DNA of 64,000 bases from Demequina sp. NBRC 110055. Its GTDB lineage: Bacteria > Actinomycetota > Actinomycetes > Actinomycetales > Demequinaceae. The stretch covers positions 149,389 to 213,388 of the forward strand of contig NZ_BBRL01000008.1 of NCBI RefSeq assembly GCF_002090135.1. Direction: 5' to 3'. The notes beneath the pieces were generated by a model, which was not told where the DNA came from, did no database searches, and saw only the letters and a program-made list of their open reading frames with translations. A program made the position numbers and the translations under genes. This document shows positions 56,216 to 64,000 of this stretch, piece by piece; the first letter of the stretch is position 1; each line of letters opens with the position of its first letter.

Positions 56216-56264
56216 GGCCGATGCCGTGGCGAGGCCTCGTAGGAGCCTCGCCACGGCATCGGCC
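56216..56264. terminator. Perfect 20-bp hairpin of inverted GGCCGATGCCGTGGC words
   Basis: GGCCGATGCCGTGGCGAGGC (56216-56235) and its exact complement (56245-56264) flank a nine-base loop. It begins one base after the GH10 stop codon, so it is the terminator of the sugar operon by position. No T-run follows. Confidence 0.75.
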
Positions 56265-56292
56265 AGCCGCACTGACGCGTACCCTCGTGAGC

Positions 56293-57645
56293 ATGACTCA
56301 CGACGACATCGCCGCGACCGTGCGCGACCTCATGCCGGGCGTCCTCGCCGACCTCGAGGAACTCATTTCGTACCCCTCGATCGCGTTCCCCGGCTACCCC
56401 GCCGAGCCCGTCTCCGCGATGGCGGAGCGCACGCTCAAGCTGGTCCGTGAGGCCGGCTTCACCAACGCCCACCTCGCCGACGTGCCGTGGGGCTACCCGC
56501 CCATCTACGGCGAGATCCCCGGCCCCGAGGGCTCCCCCACCGTCGTGCTCTACGCGCACTATGACGTGCAGCCGGCCTCCGCCGCCCAGGGATGGACCAC
56601 CGATCCGTTCGTCGCGACCCGCAAGGACGACGGCCGCATCTACGGGCGCGGCGCGGCCGACGACAAGTCCGGCATCGTCACCCACCTCGGCACCCTGCGC
56701 GCGCTGGCCGCGCTGGGCGAGACGCCGCCGTGCACGCTGCGCATCATCCTCGAGGGCATGGAGGAGACGGAGTCGAACCTCGAGGAGTTCGTCGAGGCGC
56801 ACCCCGACCTGTTTCAGTGCGACGTGTTCGTCATCGCGGACATGGGCAACCTACGCGTGGGCGAGCCGGTGCTCACCACCGCGTTGCGCGGCGACGTCTC
56901 CTGCACCGTGAAGGTGTCGACGCTCGAACACCCGCTGCACTCCGGGGTGTTCGGCGGCGCGGCGCCCGATGCCATGATGGCGCTCGCTCGCCTCCTCACC
57001 TCGCTGCAGGACGAGGCCGGCAACGTCACCATCGAGGGTGTCACGGGCGGCGTGTGGGACGGCGGCGACCTGGGCGAGGACGGCTTCCGCGCGGGTGCAG
57101 ACCTGCTCCCAGGGGTGTCCCTCATCGGCACGGACCGCGTGGGCGACCGGCTGTGGGCCAAGCCGTCGATCAACGCGATCGGCGTGGACATGACGTCCAT
57201 CGCAGACTCGTCCAATGTCATCCACCCCACCGCGAGCGCCAAGATCTCGATGCGCATCGTGCCCGGCGCAGACCCGCGTGCGGAGCTGGACGCCCTGGTG
57301 CGCCACCTCGAGTCCCACGCGCCGTGGGGTGCCCAGGTGGAGGTCACGCCCATGAAGGCCGCGCCGCCGTTCCGCGTGCCGACCTCGGGGCCCGGCTACG
57401 CGGCCGCCCGCGCGGCGCTCGAGACGGCATACGGGAAGCCGGTCGACGAGGTCGGCTCGGGCGGCTCCATCCCGCTGCTGCAGACCCTCGCCGACGCCTC
57501 CCCCGGCGCCGAGTTCGTGCTGTGGGGACCCGAGGACACCGAACTGGCACGCATCCACGCCTCGGACGAGTCCGTCGACCCGGCCGAGATCGAGAAGATG
57601 ATCGTCGCCCAAGTGCTCCTCCTCACGAGCCTCGCGGAGCGCTGA
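56293..57645 (+). CDS. M20 family dipeptidase / metallopeptidase
   Basis: This 450-residue peptidase has the M20 zinc motifs: His-x-Asp in VVLYAHYDVQPASAAQGW, IYGRGAADDKSGIV with the bridging Asp, EGMEETESNLEEF with the general-base Glu and metal Glu, and a late His in LARIHASDESV. The lid-domain LEHPLHSGVFGGAAPDAM is typical of cytosolic dipeptidases (PepV/CNDP-like). Its 3' end overlaps the convergent metal-ATPase gene by 23 bases. Confidence 0.92.
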   Translation: MTHDDIAATVRDLMPGVLADLEELISYPSIAFPGYPAEPVSAMAERTLKLVREAGFTNAHLADVPWGYPPIYGEIPGPEGSPTVVLYAHYDVQPASAAQGWTTDPFVATRKDDGRIYGRGAADDKSGIVTHLGTLRALAALGETPPCTLRIILEGMEETESNLEEFVEAHPDLFQCDVFVIADMGNLRVGEPVLTTALRGDVSCTVKVSTLEHPLHSGVFGGAAPDAMMALARLLTSLQDEAGNVTIEGVTGGVWDGGDLGEDGFRAGADLLPGVSLIGTDRVGDRLWAKPSINAIGVDMTSIADSSNVIHPTASAKISMRIVPGADPRAELDALVRHLESHAPWGAQVEVTPMKAAPPFRVPTSGPGYAAARAALETAYGKPVDEVGSGGSIPLLQTLADASPGAEFVLWGPEDTELARIHASDESVDPAEIEKMIVAQVLLLTSLAER

Positions 57646-59737
57646 CCTCCGGGTCCAGGTTCACGCGGCGTAGCAGCTGGGCGTTCGCGGCGACGATGAT
57701 GGTCGACAGGCTCATCACGACCGCCGCGATCGCCGGCGGCATCACGAAGCCGGCCCACGCGAGCACTCCCGCTGCCAGCGGGATCGCGATGACGTTGTAG
57801 CCGGTCGCCCACGCGAGGTTCTGGCGCATCTTGCGCGTGGACGCGTGCGACAGGGTGATGACGCTTACCACCGCGCGCGGGTCGGAGCTGGCCAGGACCA
57901 CCGCGGCGGCCTCCATCGCCACGTCCGTGCCCGCGCCGATGGCGAGCCCCACGTCGGCGCGCGCCAGCGCCGGCGCGTCGTTGACGCCGTCGCCCACCAT
58001 CGCCACGCGCTGTCCGCGCGACTGGAGGTCGGCGACCGCCTGGTCCTTGTCGTCGGGCAGGACCTCGGCGTAGACCTCGTCGATGCCGAGTTCCGCCGCC
58101 ACGGCAGCGGCCACCGCCTGGGAGTCTCCCGTGATCATGGCGACCGCAATGCCGCGCTCGTGGAGCGCGTCGACGGCCGCGCGGGATTCCTCGCGCACGG
58201 GATCCGCGGTGGTGAGGCTGCCCACCACCTCGCCGTCGGCGACCACGTGCACCACGGCCTGGCCCGCATCGGCCCACCGCCGCGCGGCCTCCTCGAGCGC
58301 GCTCGGAAGGTTTGCCCCAAGCGCGGTGAGGAGCGCCGGCCCGCCCACCGCGACGTCGCGTCCGTCGACCCGTGCGCGCACGCCCTTACCGGGGAGGGTG
58401 TGTGTCTCGGCGGCCGATGCGGGGGTCACCCCACGCTCCTGCGCGGCGGCCACGATGGCGCGGCCGATGGGGTGCTCGGAGTCGGCCTCGACCGCGGCGG
58501 CCAGGGCGAGCACCGCGGCCTCGTCGTGAGCCTCGCCCGGCGCGACCTCGGTGACGGCGTGGGTGCCCGCGGTGAGGGTGCCCGTCTTGTCGAACAGGAC
58601 GGTGTCGACGGTGCGCATGTCCTCGAGGGCCTGCGTGTTCTTGACGAGAATGCCATGGCGCGCGGACGTGGAGGTGCTGATGGCGATGACCAGGGGGATG
58701 GCGAGGCCCAGCGCATGGGGACACGCGATCACGAGCACCGACACGGCGCGGCTGAGCCCGGTCGCGGGGTCGTCGAGGGCGGAGGTGATGGCGAAGGTGA
58801 GCGCGGCGGCCACCAGCGCGATCCAGAACAGCCAGGCCGCGGCGCGGTCCGCGAGCCTGCGCGCACTCGAGCGGCTGTCCTGCGCGGCCTGCACCATCCG
58901 CTGAATGCCGGCGAGGGCCGTCCCCTCGCCGGTCGCGGTGACCTCGATGCGCAGCGATCCGTCGGTCGCGACGGTGCCGGCGACCACGGCATCGTCCTGG
59001 CTCTTGCCGACCGGTGCGGACTCACCGGTGATCATCGACTCGTCGACGGCCGCCTCGCCGCGCACAATGGTGCCGTCGGCCGGGATGCGGCCACCGGGGC
59101 GCACGATCACCACGTCGCCCTCGGCCAGGGTGCCGATGCTCACGTGCTCGGTGGCGTCGCCGTCGGTGACGCGCTCGGCATCGTCGGGGAGGAGCTCGGC
59201 CAGCGCGGCAAGGGCGCCGCGCGCCTGGCCCACGGCCTTCATCTCCTGCCAGTGACCGAGCAGCATCACCACGATGAGCGCGGCGAGCTCCCACCAGAAG
59301 TCGAGGTCGCCGATGCCGACGGTGGCGGCGGCCGAGGCGACAAACGCCACCGAGATCGCGAGCGAGATCAGCGTCATCATGCCGGGCTTGCGCACCGTGA
59401 TCTCGTCGCGCCACGCCATCGACAGGAACGGCCAGCCGCCCCACGCGAAGATCACCGTGCCGATCAATGGCGGGATCCATGCGGTTCCTGGAAGGTCGTA
59501 GCCGAACCACTCCTCGACCATGTGGCTGGTGGCGATCACCGGGATGGCGAGGATCAGGTTCCACCAGAACAGGCGGCGGAACATCGCGGCGTGGCCGGAG
59601 TGGTCCGTACCGTGGTGCCCCTCATGGGCGCCGTGACCTCCGTGGGTGCCGTGACCCTCGTCATGGTGCGGAGTCGGCTGGGTCGGCTGAGCCGCATCCG
59701 GGTGCGTGGCGTGCTCGGCGTGCTCCGTGTGAGACAT
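57623..59737 (-). CDS. Copper-translocating P-type ATPase, CopB type
   Basis: This 704-residue P1B ATPase has a His-rich N-terminal tail (about residues 1-50, with repeated HGTH/HGGHGAHEGHH), the membrane metal motif CPH in VIACPHALGLAIP, the phosphorylation motif DKTGTLTAGTH, TGES in [13 protein letters not shown], the HP motif SEHPIGRA and GDGVNDAPALARADVGLAIG. The CPH motif and His-rich tail define the CopB branch, reported to move Cu(II)/Cu(I) out of cells. The upstream promoter looks CueR-controlled. Confidence 0.92.
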   Translation of the reverse strand: MSHTEHAEHATHPDAAQPTQPTPHHDEGHGTHGGHGAHEGHHGTDHSGHAAMFRRLFWWNLILAIPVIATSHMVEEWFGYDLPGTAWIPPLIGTVIFAWGGWPFLSMAWRDEITVRKPGMMTLISLAISVAFVASAAATVGIGDLDFWWELAALIVVMLLGHWQEMKAVGQARGALAALAELLPDDAERVTDGDATEHVSIGTLAEGDVVIVRPGGRIPADGTIVRGEAAVDESMITGESAPVGKSQDDAVVAGTVATDGSLRIEVTATGEGTALAGIQRMVQAAQDSRSSARRLADRAAAWLFWIALVAAALTFAITSALDDPATGLSRAVSVLVIACPHALGLAIPLVIAISTSTSARHGILVKNTQALEDMRTVDTVLFDKTGTLTAGTHAVTEVAPGEAHDEAAVLALAAAVEADSEHPIGRAIVAAAQERGVTPASAAETHTLPGKGVRARVDGRDVAVGGPALLTALGANLPSALEEAARRWADAGQAVVHVVADGEVVGSLTTADPVREESRAAVDALHERGIAVAMITGDSQAVAAAVAAELGIDEVYAEVLPDDKDQAVADLQSRGQRVAMVGDGVNDAPALARADVGLAIGAGTDVAMEAAAVVLASSDPRAVVSVITLSHASTRKMRQNLAWATGYNVIAIPLAAGVLAWAGFVMPPAIAAVVMSLSTIIVAANAQLLRRVNLDPEVSAPRGS

Positions 59738-59771
59738 GGCTTCCTCCTTCAGGTGCGCCAACGTCCTCTCA

Positions 59772-59802
59772 CCGTAAACATTCCACCCCACTGGAAGGTC
59801 AA
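59772..59802 (-). promoter_or_regulatory. CueR/MerR-type metal-responsive promoter of the copper ATPase
   Basis: On the minus strand: -35 TTGACC (59797-59802), a 19-base spacer TTCCAGTGGGGTGGAATGT and -10 TTACGG (59772-59777). The spacer holds the dyad CCTTCCA/TGGAATG, close to the known CueR operator pattern (ACCTTCC...GGAAGGT). No cueR gene is in the window. Confidence 0.75.
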
Positions 59803-59843
59803 CCCCCATCTCGCCGACAGTGTGAACCGACGGGGACGCGAAA

Positions 59844-59882
59844 CGCCGGGCGCCGCACCTCCTAAGAGGGCGACGCCCGGCG
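59844..59882 (-). terminator. Terminator after gatB
   Basis: CGCCGGGCG and CGCCCGGCG form a perfect 9-bp stem 36 bases beyond the gatB stop, followed on the minus strand by TTTCGCG. Confidence 0.65.
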
Positions 59883-59917
59883 AGTCGGGGTCGAATCCGG
59901 TGCGAACTGTCGGGAGG

Positions 59918-61435
59918 CTAGCCCTCCACTCCCGCGCGGGCGAGGATGATCTCCCGCACGCGGCCGGCATCGGCCTGACCACGAGTAGCCTTCATGACCG
60001 CGCCGACGATAGCGCCGGCGGCCTGGACCTTGCCGTCCTGGATCTTGGCGAGCACATCGGGCTGGGCGGCGAGCGCCTCGTCGACGGCAGCCTCGAGAGC
60101 CGAATCGTCGGAGACGACCTCGAGCCCGCGGGACGCGACCACCTCACGCGGCGATCCCTCACCCGCGAGGACGCCCTCGAGCGCCTGGCGCGCAAGCTTG
60201 TCGTTGATGGTGCCGGCGTCGACGAGCTGCTGCAGCTCCGCGACATCCGCAGGCGTGACGGGCAGGTCCCGCAGCGTGACACCGCGGTCGTTCGCGGTGC
60301 GGGCCAGCTCACCCATCCACCACTTGCGCGCGGCCTGCGGCTTGGCGCCGGCCTCGACGGTCGCGGCGATGAGGTCGAGCGCGTCGGCGTTGACCGCGTC
60401 ACGCATGTCGGTGTCGGAGAAGCCCCACGCGTCCTTGAGGCGTGCACGCATCTTGGCGGGGTGCTCGGGCAGCGTGCCACGGAGCTCCTCCACCCACTCG
60501 CGGCTGGGCTCCACGGGCAGCAGGTCGGGCTCCGGGAAGTACCGGTAGTCCTCTGCCTGCTCCTTGGAACGTCCGGGCGTGGTCGAGCCGGTGTCCTCGT
60601 GCCAGTGACGGGTCTCCTGCACCACGGGCTGGCCCGCGAGCAGCAGCTCGGCCTGGCGCACCACCTCGTGGTGGATGGCCCGCTCGATCGCGCGCAGAGA
60701 GTTGACGTTCTTTGTCTCGGAGCGCTTGCCGAACGGCACGGCCGACTGGTCTTCCCCGGCGGCGGCCTTGGGGCGCAGCGACAGGTTGACGTCGGCGCGC
60801 ACGGAGCCCTGCTCCATGCGTCCGTCCGAGATGTCGAGCGCCTTCACGATGTCGCGGATGGTCGCGACGTAGGCGCGGGCCACCTCGGCCACGCGCTCGG
60901 CGGTGCCCTCGATGGGGTGCGTCACGATCTCGACCAGCGGCACGCCGCCGCGGTTGTAGTCCACCAGCGAGTGCGAGGCGCCCTGGATGCCGCCGGTGCC
61001 ACCCACGTGGGTGTTCTTGCCGGCGTCCTCCTCCATGTGTGCGCGCTCGATGCCCACCGTGACGACCTCACCGTCGTCGAGCACCACGTCGAGGGAGCCC
61101 TCGAAGCAGGTCGGCTCGTCGTACTGAGAGATCTGGTAGTTCTTCGACACGTCCGGGTAGAAGTAGTTCTTGCGTGCGAAGCGGCTCGACTCGCGAATCG
61201 AGCAGCCCAGCGAAAGCCCCAAACGGATGGCCGATTCGACGGCCTTCTGGTTCACCACCGGCATGGAGCCGGGAAGGCCCAGGCATACGGGGCAGACCTG
61301 CGTGTTGGGCTCGGCACCAAACTGGTTGGCGCAGCCGCAGAACATCTTGGTGGCGGTGTTGAGCTCGACGTGGACCTCGATACCGAAGACGGGATCGAAC
61401 CGCTCGAGCGCCTGCTCATACGTGAGGCCAGCCAT
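59918..61435 (-). CDS. gatB: Aspartyl/glutamyl-tRNA amidotransferase subunit B
   Basis: This 505-residue protein has the GatB signature [39 protein letters not shown] with the zinc Cys residues, YDEPTCFEG and the Yqey-like tail domain ([20 protein letters not shown]). GatB binds misacylated tRNA and phosphorylates the side chain before amidation. It overlaps gatA by one base. Confidence 0.96.
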   Translation of the reverse strand: MAGLTYEQALERFDPVFGIEVHVELNTATKMFCGCANQFGAEPNTQVCPVCLGLPGSMPVVNQKAVESAIRLGLSLGCSIRESSRFARKNYFYPDVSKNYQISQYDEPTCFEGSLDVVLDDGEVVTVGIERAHMEEDAGKNTHVGGTGGIQGASHSLVDYNRGGVPLVEIVTHPIEGTAERVAEVARAYVATIRDIVKALDISDGRMEQGSVRADVNLSLRPKAAAGEDQSAVPFGKRSETKNVNSLRAIERAIHHEVVRQAELLLAGQPVVQETRHWHEDTGSTTPGRSKEQAEDYRYFPEPDLLPVEPSREWVEELRGTLPEHPAKMRARLKDAWGFSDTDMRDAVNADALDLIAATVEAGAKPQAARKWWMGELARTANDRGVTLRDLPVTPADVAELQQLVDAGTINDKLARQALEGVLAGEGSPREVVASRGLEVVSDDSALEAAVDEALAAQPDVLAKIQDGKVQAAGAIVGAVMKATRGQADAGRVREIILARAGVEG

Positions 61436-62943
61436 CACTTCACCTCCAGCTCGGGGGCCTGCGCGGTGAGCGCACCACCCCACTCGTCGGTCAGCGCGCG
61501 CTCAAGGGCGGCGCCTACGCGGTACAGGCGTGCGTCCTCACGGGCGGGCGCGAGAATCTGGAAGCCCACCGGGAGCCCATCCTCTTCCGCCAGTCCCGCC
61601 GGCAGCGACATGCCGGGGATGCCCGCAAGGTTGGCGGGGATGGTCGCGATGTCGTTGAGGTACATCGCCATCGGGTCGTCGATGCGCTCGCCCAGCTTGA
61701 ACGGCGTCGTGGGTGTGGTCGGCGAGACCAGCACGTCGACGTCGGCGAACGCCGCGTCGAAGTCGCGCTGCACGAGCGTGCGCACCTTCTGCGCGGAGCC
61801 GTAATAGGCGTCGTAGTAGCCGGCACTCAGCGCGTAGGTGCCGAGGATGATGCGGCGCTTGACCTCGTCGCCAAAGCCTTCGGCGCGGGTGGCGGCCATG
61901 GTGCGCTCGACGTTGCCCTTCTCGACGCGCATCCCGAAGCGCACCGAGTCGAACTTCGCGAGGTTGCTCGACGCCTCCGAGGGCAGGATCACGTAGTACG
62001 CGGCCAGCGCATACTCGAACGACGGGCACGACACCTCGACGATCTCGGCGCCCATCGAGCGAAGGTGCTCCAGCGACTCCTCGAAGCGCTGCTTCACGCC
62101 GTCCTGGAAGCCACCATCGGCGCCCGAGATCTCCTTGACCACACCGATGCGCACGCCGGACAGGTCCCCGCGCGCCCCATCGTGGGCGGCGTCAACCACC
62201 GGCGGCACTGGCTCGTCGAGGCTGGTGGCGTCCATCTCGTCGTGACCGGCCATCACCTCATGCAGCAGCGCCGTGTCGAGCACGGTGCGACCGCACGGGC
62301 CCAGCTGGTCGAGCGACGAGGCTAGCGCGATCGCACCAAAGCGCGACACGCCGCCGTAGGTGGGCTTCACACCCACCGTCGCCGTCACCGACGCGGGCTG
62401 GCGAATCGAGCCGCCGGTGTCCGAGCCCACCGCGAGGGGCGCCTCGAACGCGGCCAACGCGGCGGCAGAGCCTCCACCGGAACCGCCGGGGATGCGCTCC
62501 AGGTCCCACGGGTTGTGAGTGGGGCCGTACCCGGAGTGCTCGGTAGACGAGCCCATCGCGAACTCGTCCATGTTGGTCTTGCCCAGGATCGGCATGCGCG
62601 CCGCGCGGATACGCTTCGTCACGGTGCCGTCGTACGGGGGAATCCAGCCCTCAAGGATGCGCGAGCCCGCCGTGGTGGGAAGGCCCTCGGTCACGAGCAC
62701 GTCCTTGATGGCGATAGGCACGCCGGCGAGAGCGGGAAGCTCCTCGCCCGCGTCACGCGCGGCATCGACCTCGCGGGCCGTCGCCAGGGCGCCATCCGCG
62801 TCGATGTGAAGGAACGCGTGGACGTCACCGTCCACCGCGGAGATGCGCTCCAGGTGCGCGCGCGTGAGCTCGACAGAGGTCACCTCACCGCGGCGCATCG
62901 CGGCGGCCATATCGGCGGCCGATGCTCGGGTCCAGTCGGTCAT
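61435..62943 (-). CDS. gatA: Aspartyl/glutamyl-tRNA amidotransferase subunit A
   Basis: This 502-residue amidase has the Ser-cisSer-Lys triad regions: Lys in [20 protein letters not shown] and the Ser pair in [20 protein letters not shown] followed by [14 protein letters not shown]. GatA releases ammonia from glutamine for tRNA amidation. It overlaps gatC by four bases. Confidence 0.96.
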   Translation of the reverse strand: MTDWTRASAADMAAAMRRGEVTSVELTRAHLERISAVDGDVHAFLHIDADGALATAREVDAARDAGEELPALAGVPIAIKDVLVTEGLPTTAGSRILEGWIPPYDGTVTKRIRAARMPILGKTNMDEFAMGSSTEHSGYGPTHNPWDLERIPGGSGGGSAAALAAFEAPLAVGSDTGGSIRQPASVTATVGVKPTYGGVSRFGAIALASSLDQLGPCGRTVLDTALLHEVMAGHDEMDATSLDEPVPPVVDAAHDGARGDLSGVRIGVVKEISGADGGFQDGVKQRFEESLEHLRSMGAEIVEVSCPSFEYALAAYYVILPSEASSNLAKFDSVRFGMRVEKGNVERTMAATRAEGFGDEVKRRIILGTYALSAGYYDAYYGSAQKVRTLVQRDFDAAFADVDVLVSPTTPTTPFKLGERIDDPMAMYLNDIATIPANLAGIPGMSLPAGLAEEDGLPVGFQILAPAREDARLYRVGAALERALTDEWGGALTAQAPELEVK

Positions 62944-63239
62944 GCGTCCTCCCCCAGGATCTGGGGCACACGGAAGCGCCCGTCCTCGGCCTCGGGGGCC
63001 CCGGCCAGGGCGGCCTCCTGGGCGAGCGAGGGCCGCACCACGTCGGCGCGGTGAATGTTGGACAGGGGGATCGGGTGGCTCGTGGCGGGGACATCCTCGC
63101 CAGCGACCTCGGCCACCTTGGCGACCGCATCCACGATCACGGCCAGCTGGCCGGAGAGGCGGTCCAGATCCCCATCGGACATGTCGATGCGTGCGAGCGC
63201 CGCAAGGCGCGCCACGTCGGAGCGTTCGAGGGAAGACAT
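62940..63239 (-). CDS. gatC: Aspartyl/glutamyl-tRNA amidotransferase subunit C
   Basis: This 99-residue protein has the GatC pattern ([37 protein letters not shown] and FRVPQIL at the end), which wraps between GatA and GatB. It is first in the gatC-gatA-gatB operon. ATG 63239 is set from the usual family start, M-S-x-L-x-R. Confidence 0.93.
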   Translation of the reverse strand: MSSLERSDVARLAALARIDMSDGDLDRLSGQLAVIVDAVAKVAEVAGEDVPATSHPIPLSNIHRADVVRPSLAQEAALAGAPEAEDGRFRVPQILGEDA

Positions 63240-63287
63240 GGCCACGAGTCTAGTGGCGTGGCACGCCGCCACGGCGCGACGTAGGGC

Positions 63288-63857
63288 TCACTGGGCGGTG
63301 GGAGCCCATTCATAGCCGAGCAGCCGCACCGCGCCCTCGGGCGCGTGTGCGGCACTGACCCGCGACACGGTGCCGTCCGCGTTGTCGACGACAACCCAGT
63401 CGAGGTCCTCGCGCCGGGCGAAACCCATGCGCTCGTACAGGCGGTGCGCGGCGTGCATGGTGTCCATGGTGGACAGCACAATGCGCGCCGCACCCTGCTC
63501 GACGGCCATGTCGAGTGCGGCCTGAGTGAGGTGGGCGCCAATACCGCGCCCGCGCTCGAGGGGAGAAACGGCGAGCATCCGCAACTCAAATTCATCACCC
63601 TGTGCGACCTCGACAAGGGAGGACCCGGGCGGAACGAGCGTGATGGTGCCCACGATGGTCCCGTCTCCGCTCTCCCCGTCAGCCATGGCAAGCAAGGACG
63701 CCTCGGAGGCGCGAGTGCGGGCGTCACGCAACTGCGGAATGTACGGGTGTGCCTGGTCTACCAGTCCGTCTGCGAGATACGCGAGAGCCGTCAGTTGACC
63801 GATCTCCGCGAGCCGGCTCGTGTCGTCCGGCTCTACGATGCGGATGCGTTCGGCCAT
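63288..63857 (-). CDS. GNAT family N-acetyltransferase
   Basis: This 189-residue protein shows the acetyl-CoA motif FELRMLAVSPLERGRGIGAH (motif A with R-x-x-G-x-G) and the late strand AHRLYERMGFARREDLDWVV. The N-terminal half has IRIVEPDDTSRLAEIGQLTA. The acceptor is unknown. ATG 63857 follows a strong GGGAGG site. The gene lies 48 bases upstream of gatC on the same strand. Confidence 0.88.
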   Translation of the reverse strand: MAERIRIVEPDDTSRLAEIGQLTALAYLADGLVDQAHPYIPQLRDARTRASEASLLAMADGESGDGTIVGTITLVPPGSSLVEVAQGDEFELRMLAVSPLERGRGIGAHLTQAALDMAVEQGAARIVLSTMDTMHAAHRLYERMGFARREDLDWVVVDNADGTVSRVSAAHAPEGAVRLLGYEWAPTAQ

Positions 63858-63962
63858 GATGATCCTCCCGTCGGTGCATGCGACACAAGGCCGCCGTCTG
63901 ACCAATGTAGACGCTTGCCCCCACCAATGCCTGGTCAACAAACCGCAAAGACACGAGAACGC

Positions 63963-63997
63963 ACGAAAGCCCCCACCGTCATGGTGGGGGCTTTCGT
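63963..63997. terminator. Strong bidirectional terminator at the window edge
   Basis: ACGAAAGCCCCCACC and GGTGGGGGCTTTCGT form a perfect 15-bp stem with a GTCAT loop, A/T-rich at both feet. It probably terminates the gene beyond the right edge. Confidence 0.85.
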
Positions 63998-64000
63998 CTA

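Noticed and set aside
57845..61804. A 1319-codon open frame on the plus strand across the copper ATPase and gatB
   Set aside because: It is antisense to two clear conserved genes, is Arg/Gly/His-rich as expected for the complementary frame of high-GC coding DNA, and shows no domain.

Overview
The window is GC-rich, densely packed DNA from an actinobacterium. The gene content (a gatCAB operon, kdp with two mini-ORFs, a DUF222/HNH protein, paired ECF sigma/membrane-protein modules, a TipA-type MerR regulator and leaderless promoters) would suit the Micrococcales, for example a Cellulomonadaceae- or Demequinaceae-like organism. That placement is an inference from gene style, not a sequence match. 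I see no rRNA, tRNA, CRISPR array, insertion sequence, phage module or replication origin.

Layout. 1-2 kb: the end of a lipoate-ligase-like gene and cimA, which has an isoleucine-codon leader peptide and attenuator. 2-8 kb: a DUF222/HNH protein, then two paralogous ECF sigma/membrane-partner pairs that flank a Doc-type toxin-antitoxin pair and a metallopeptidase. The second partner carries an MltG-like lytic transglycosylase domain. 8-12.9 kb: ilvE, divergent ridA, an MFS transporter divergent from an acetyltransferase-TetR pair, and a zinc-ribbon protein. 12.9-15.5 kb: a DrrAB-like ABC exporter divergent from a TetR regulator. 15.5-23.4 kb: the potassium operon kdp(small ORF)FABCDE. 23.5-29.2 kb: single housekeeping and accessory genes, including an HNH nuclease of possible type IV restriction type. 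29.3-31.9 kb: a polar amino-acid ABC importer preceded by a cysteine-rich leader peptide, which suggests cystine uptake. 32-34.6 kb: an SDR enzyme and a long-chain acyl-CoA synthetase. 34.7-42.7 kb: the branched-chain amino-acid block ilvE-leuB-ilvC-ilvN-ilvB-ilvD, with a second attenuator rich in Ile/Leu/Val codons in front of ilvB. 42.8-48.1 kb: MerR/TipAS, two FMN reductases, photolyase, a DUF1801 protein and a hydroxyacid dehydrogenase. 48.2-56.2 kb: a LacI-controlled xylo-oligosaccharide-type ABC importer with intracellular GH3 and GH10 enzymes. 56.3-64 kb: an M20 dipeptidase, a CopB-type metal ATPase with a CueR-like promoter, gatCAB and a GNAT acetyltransferase.

The most unusual signal is a short repeated DNA word rather than a gene. 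GGCCGATGC, or its complement GCATCGGCC, occurs 49 times by my reading, about once per 1.3 kb, against roughly two expected from base composition. Thirty-one of 35 coding copies are read as Ala-Asp-Ala or Ala-Ser-Ala, often in linkers, and paired inverted copies form the stems of intergenic hairpins. Density, coding tolerance and hairpin use resemble the DNA uptake sequences of Neisseria, which I do not know to be described for actinobacteria. Separate families of large dyad-symmetric intergenic elements lie near 8.1, 29.3, 35.8 and 40.7-40.9 kb.

The genes fit together as amino-acid supply (cimA, ilv, leu, ridA and cystine uptake, three of these under leader-peptide control), potassium and copper homeostasis, envelope-stress sensing and plant-polysaccharide use.
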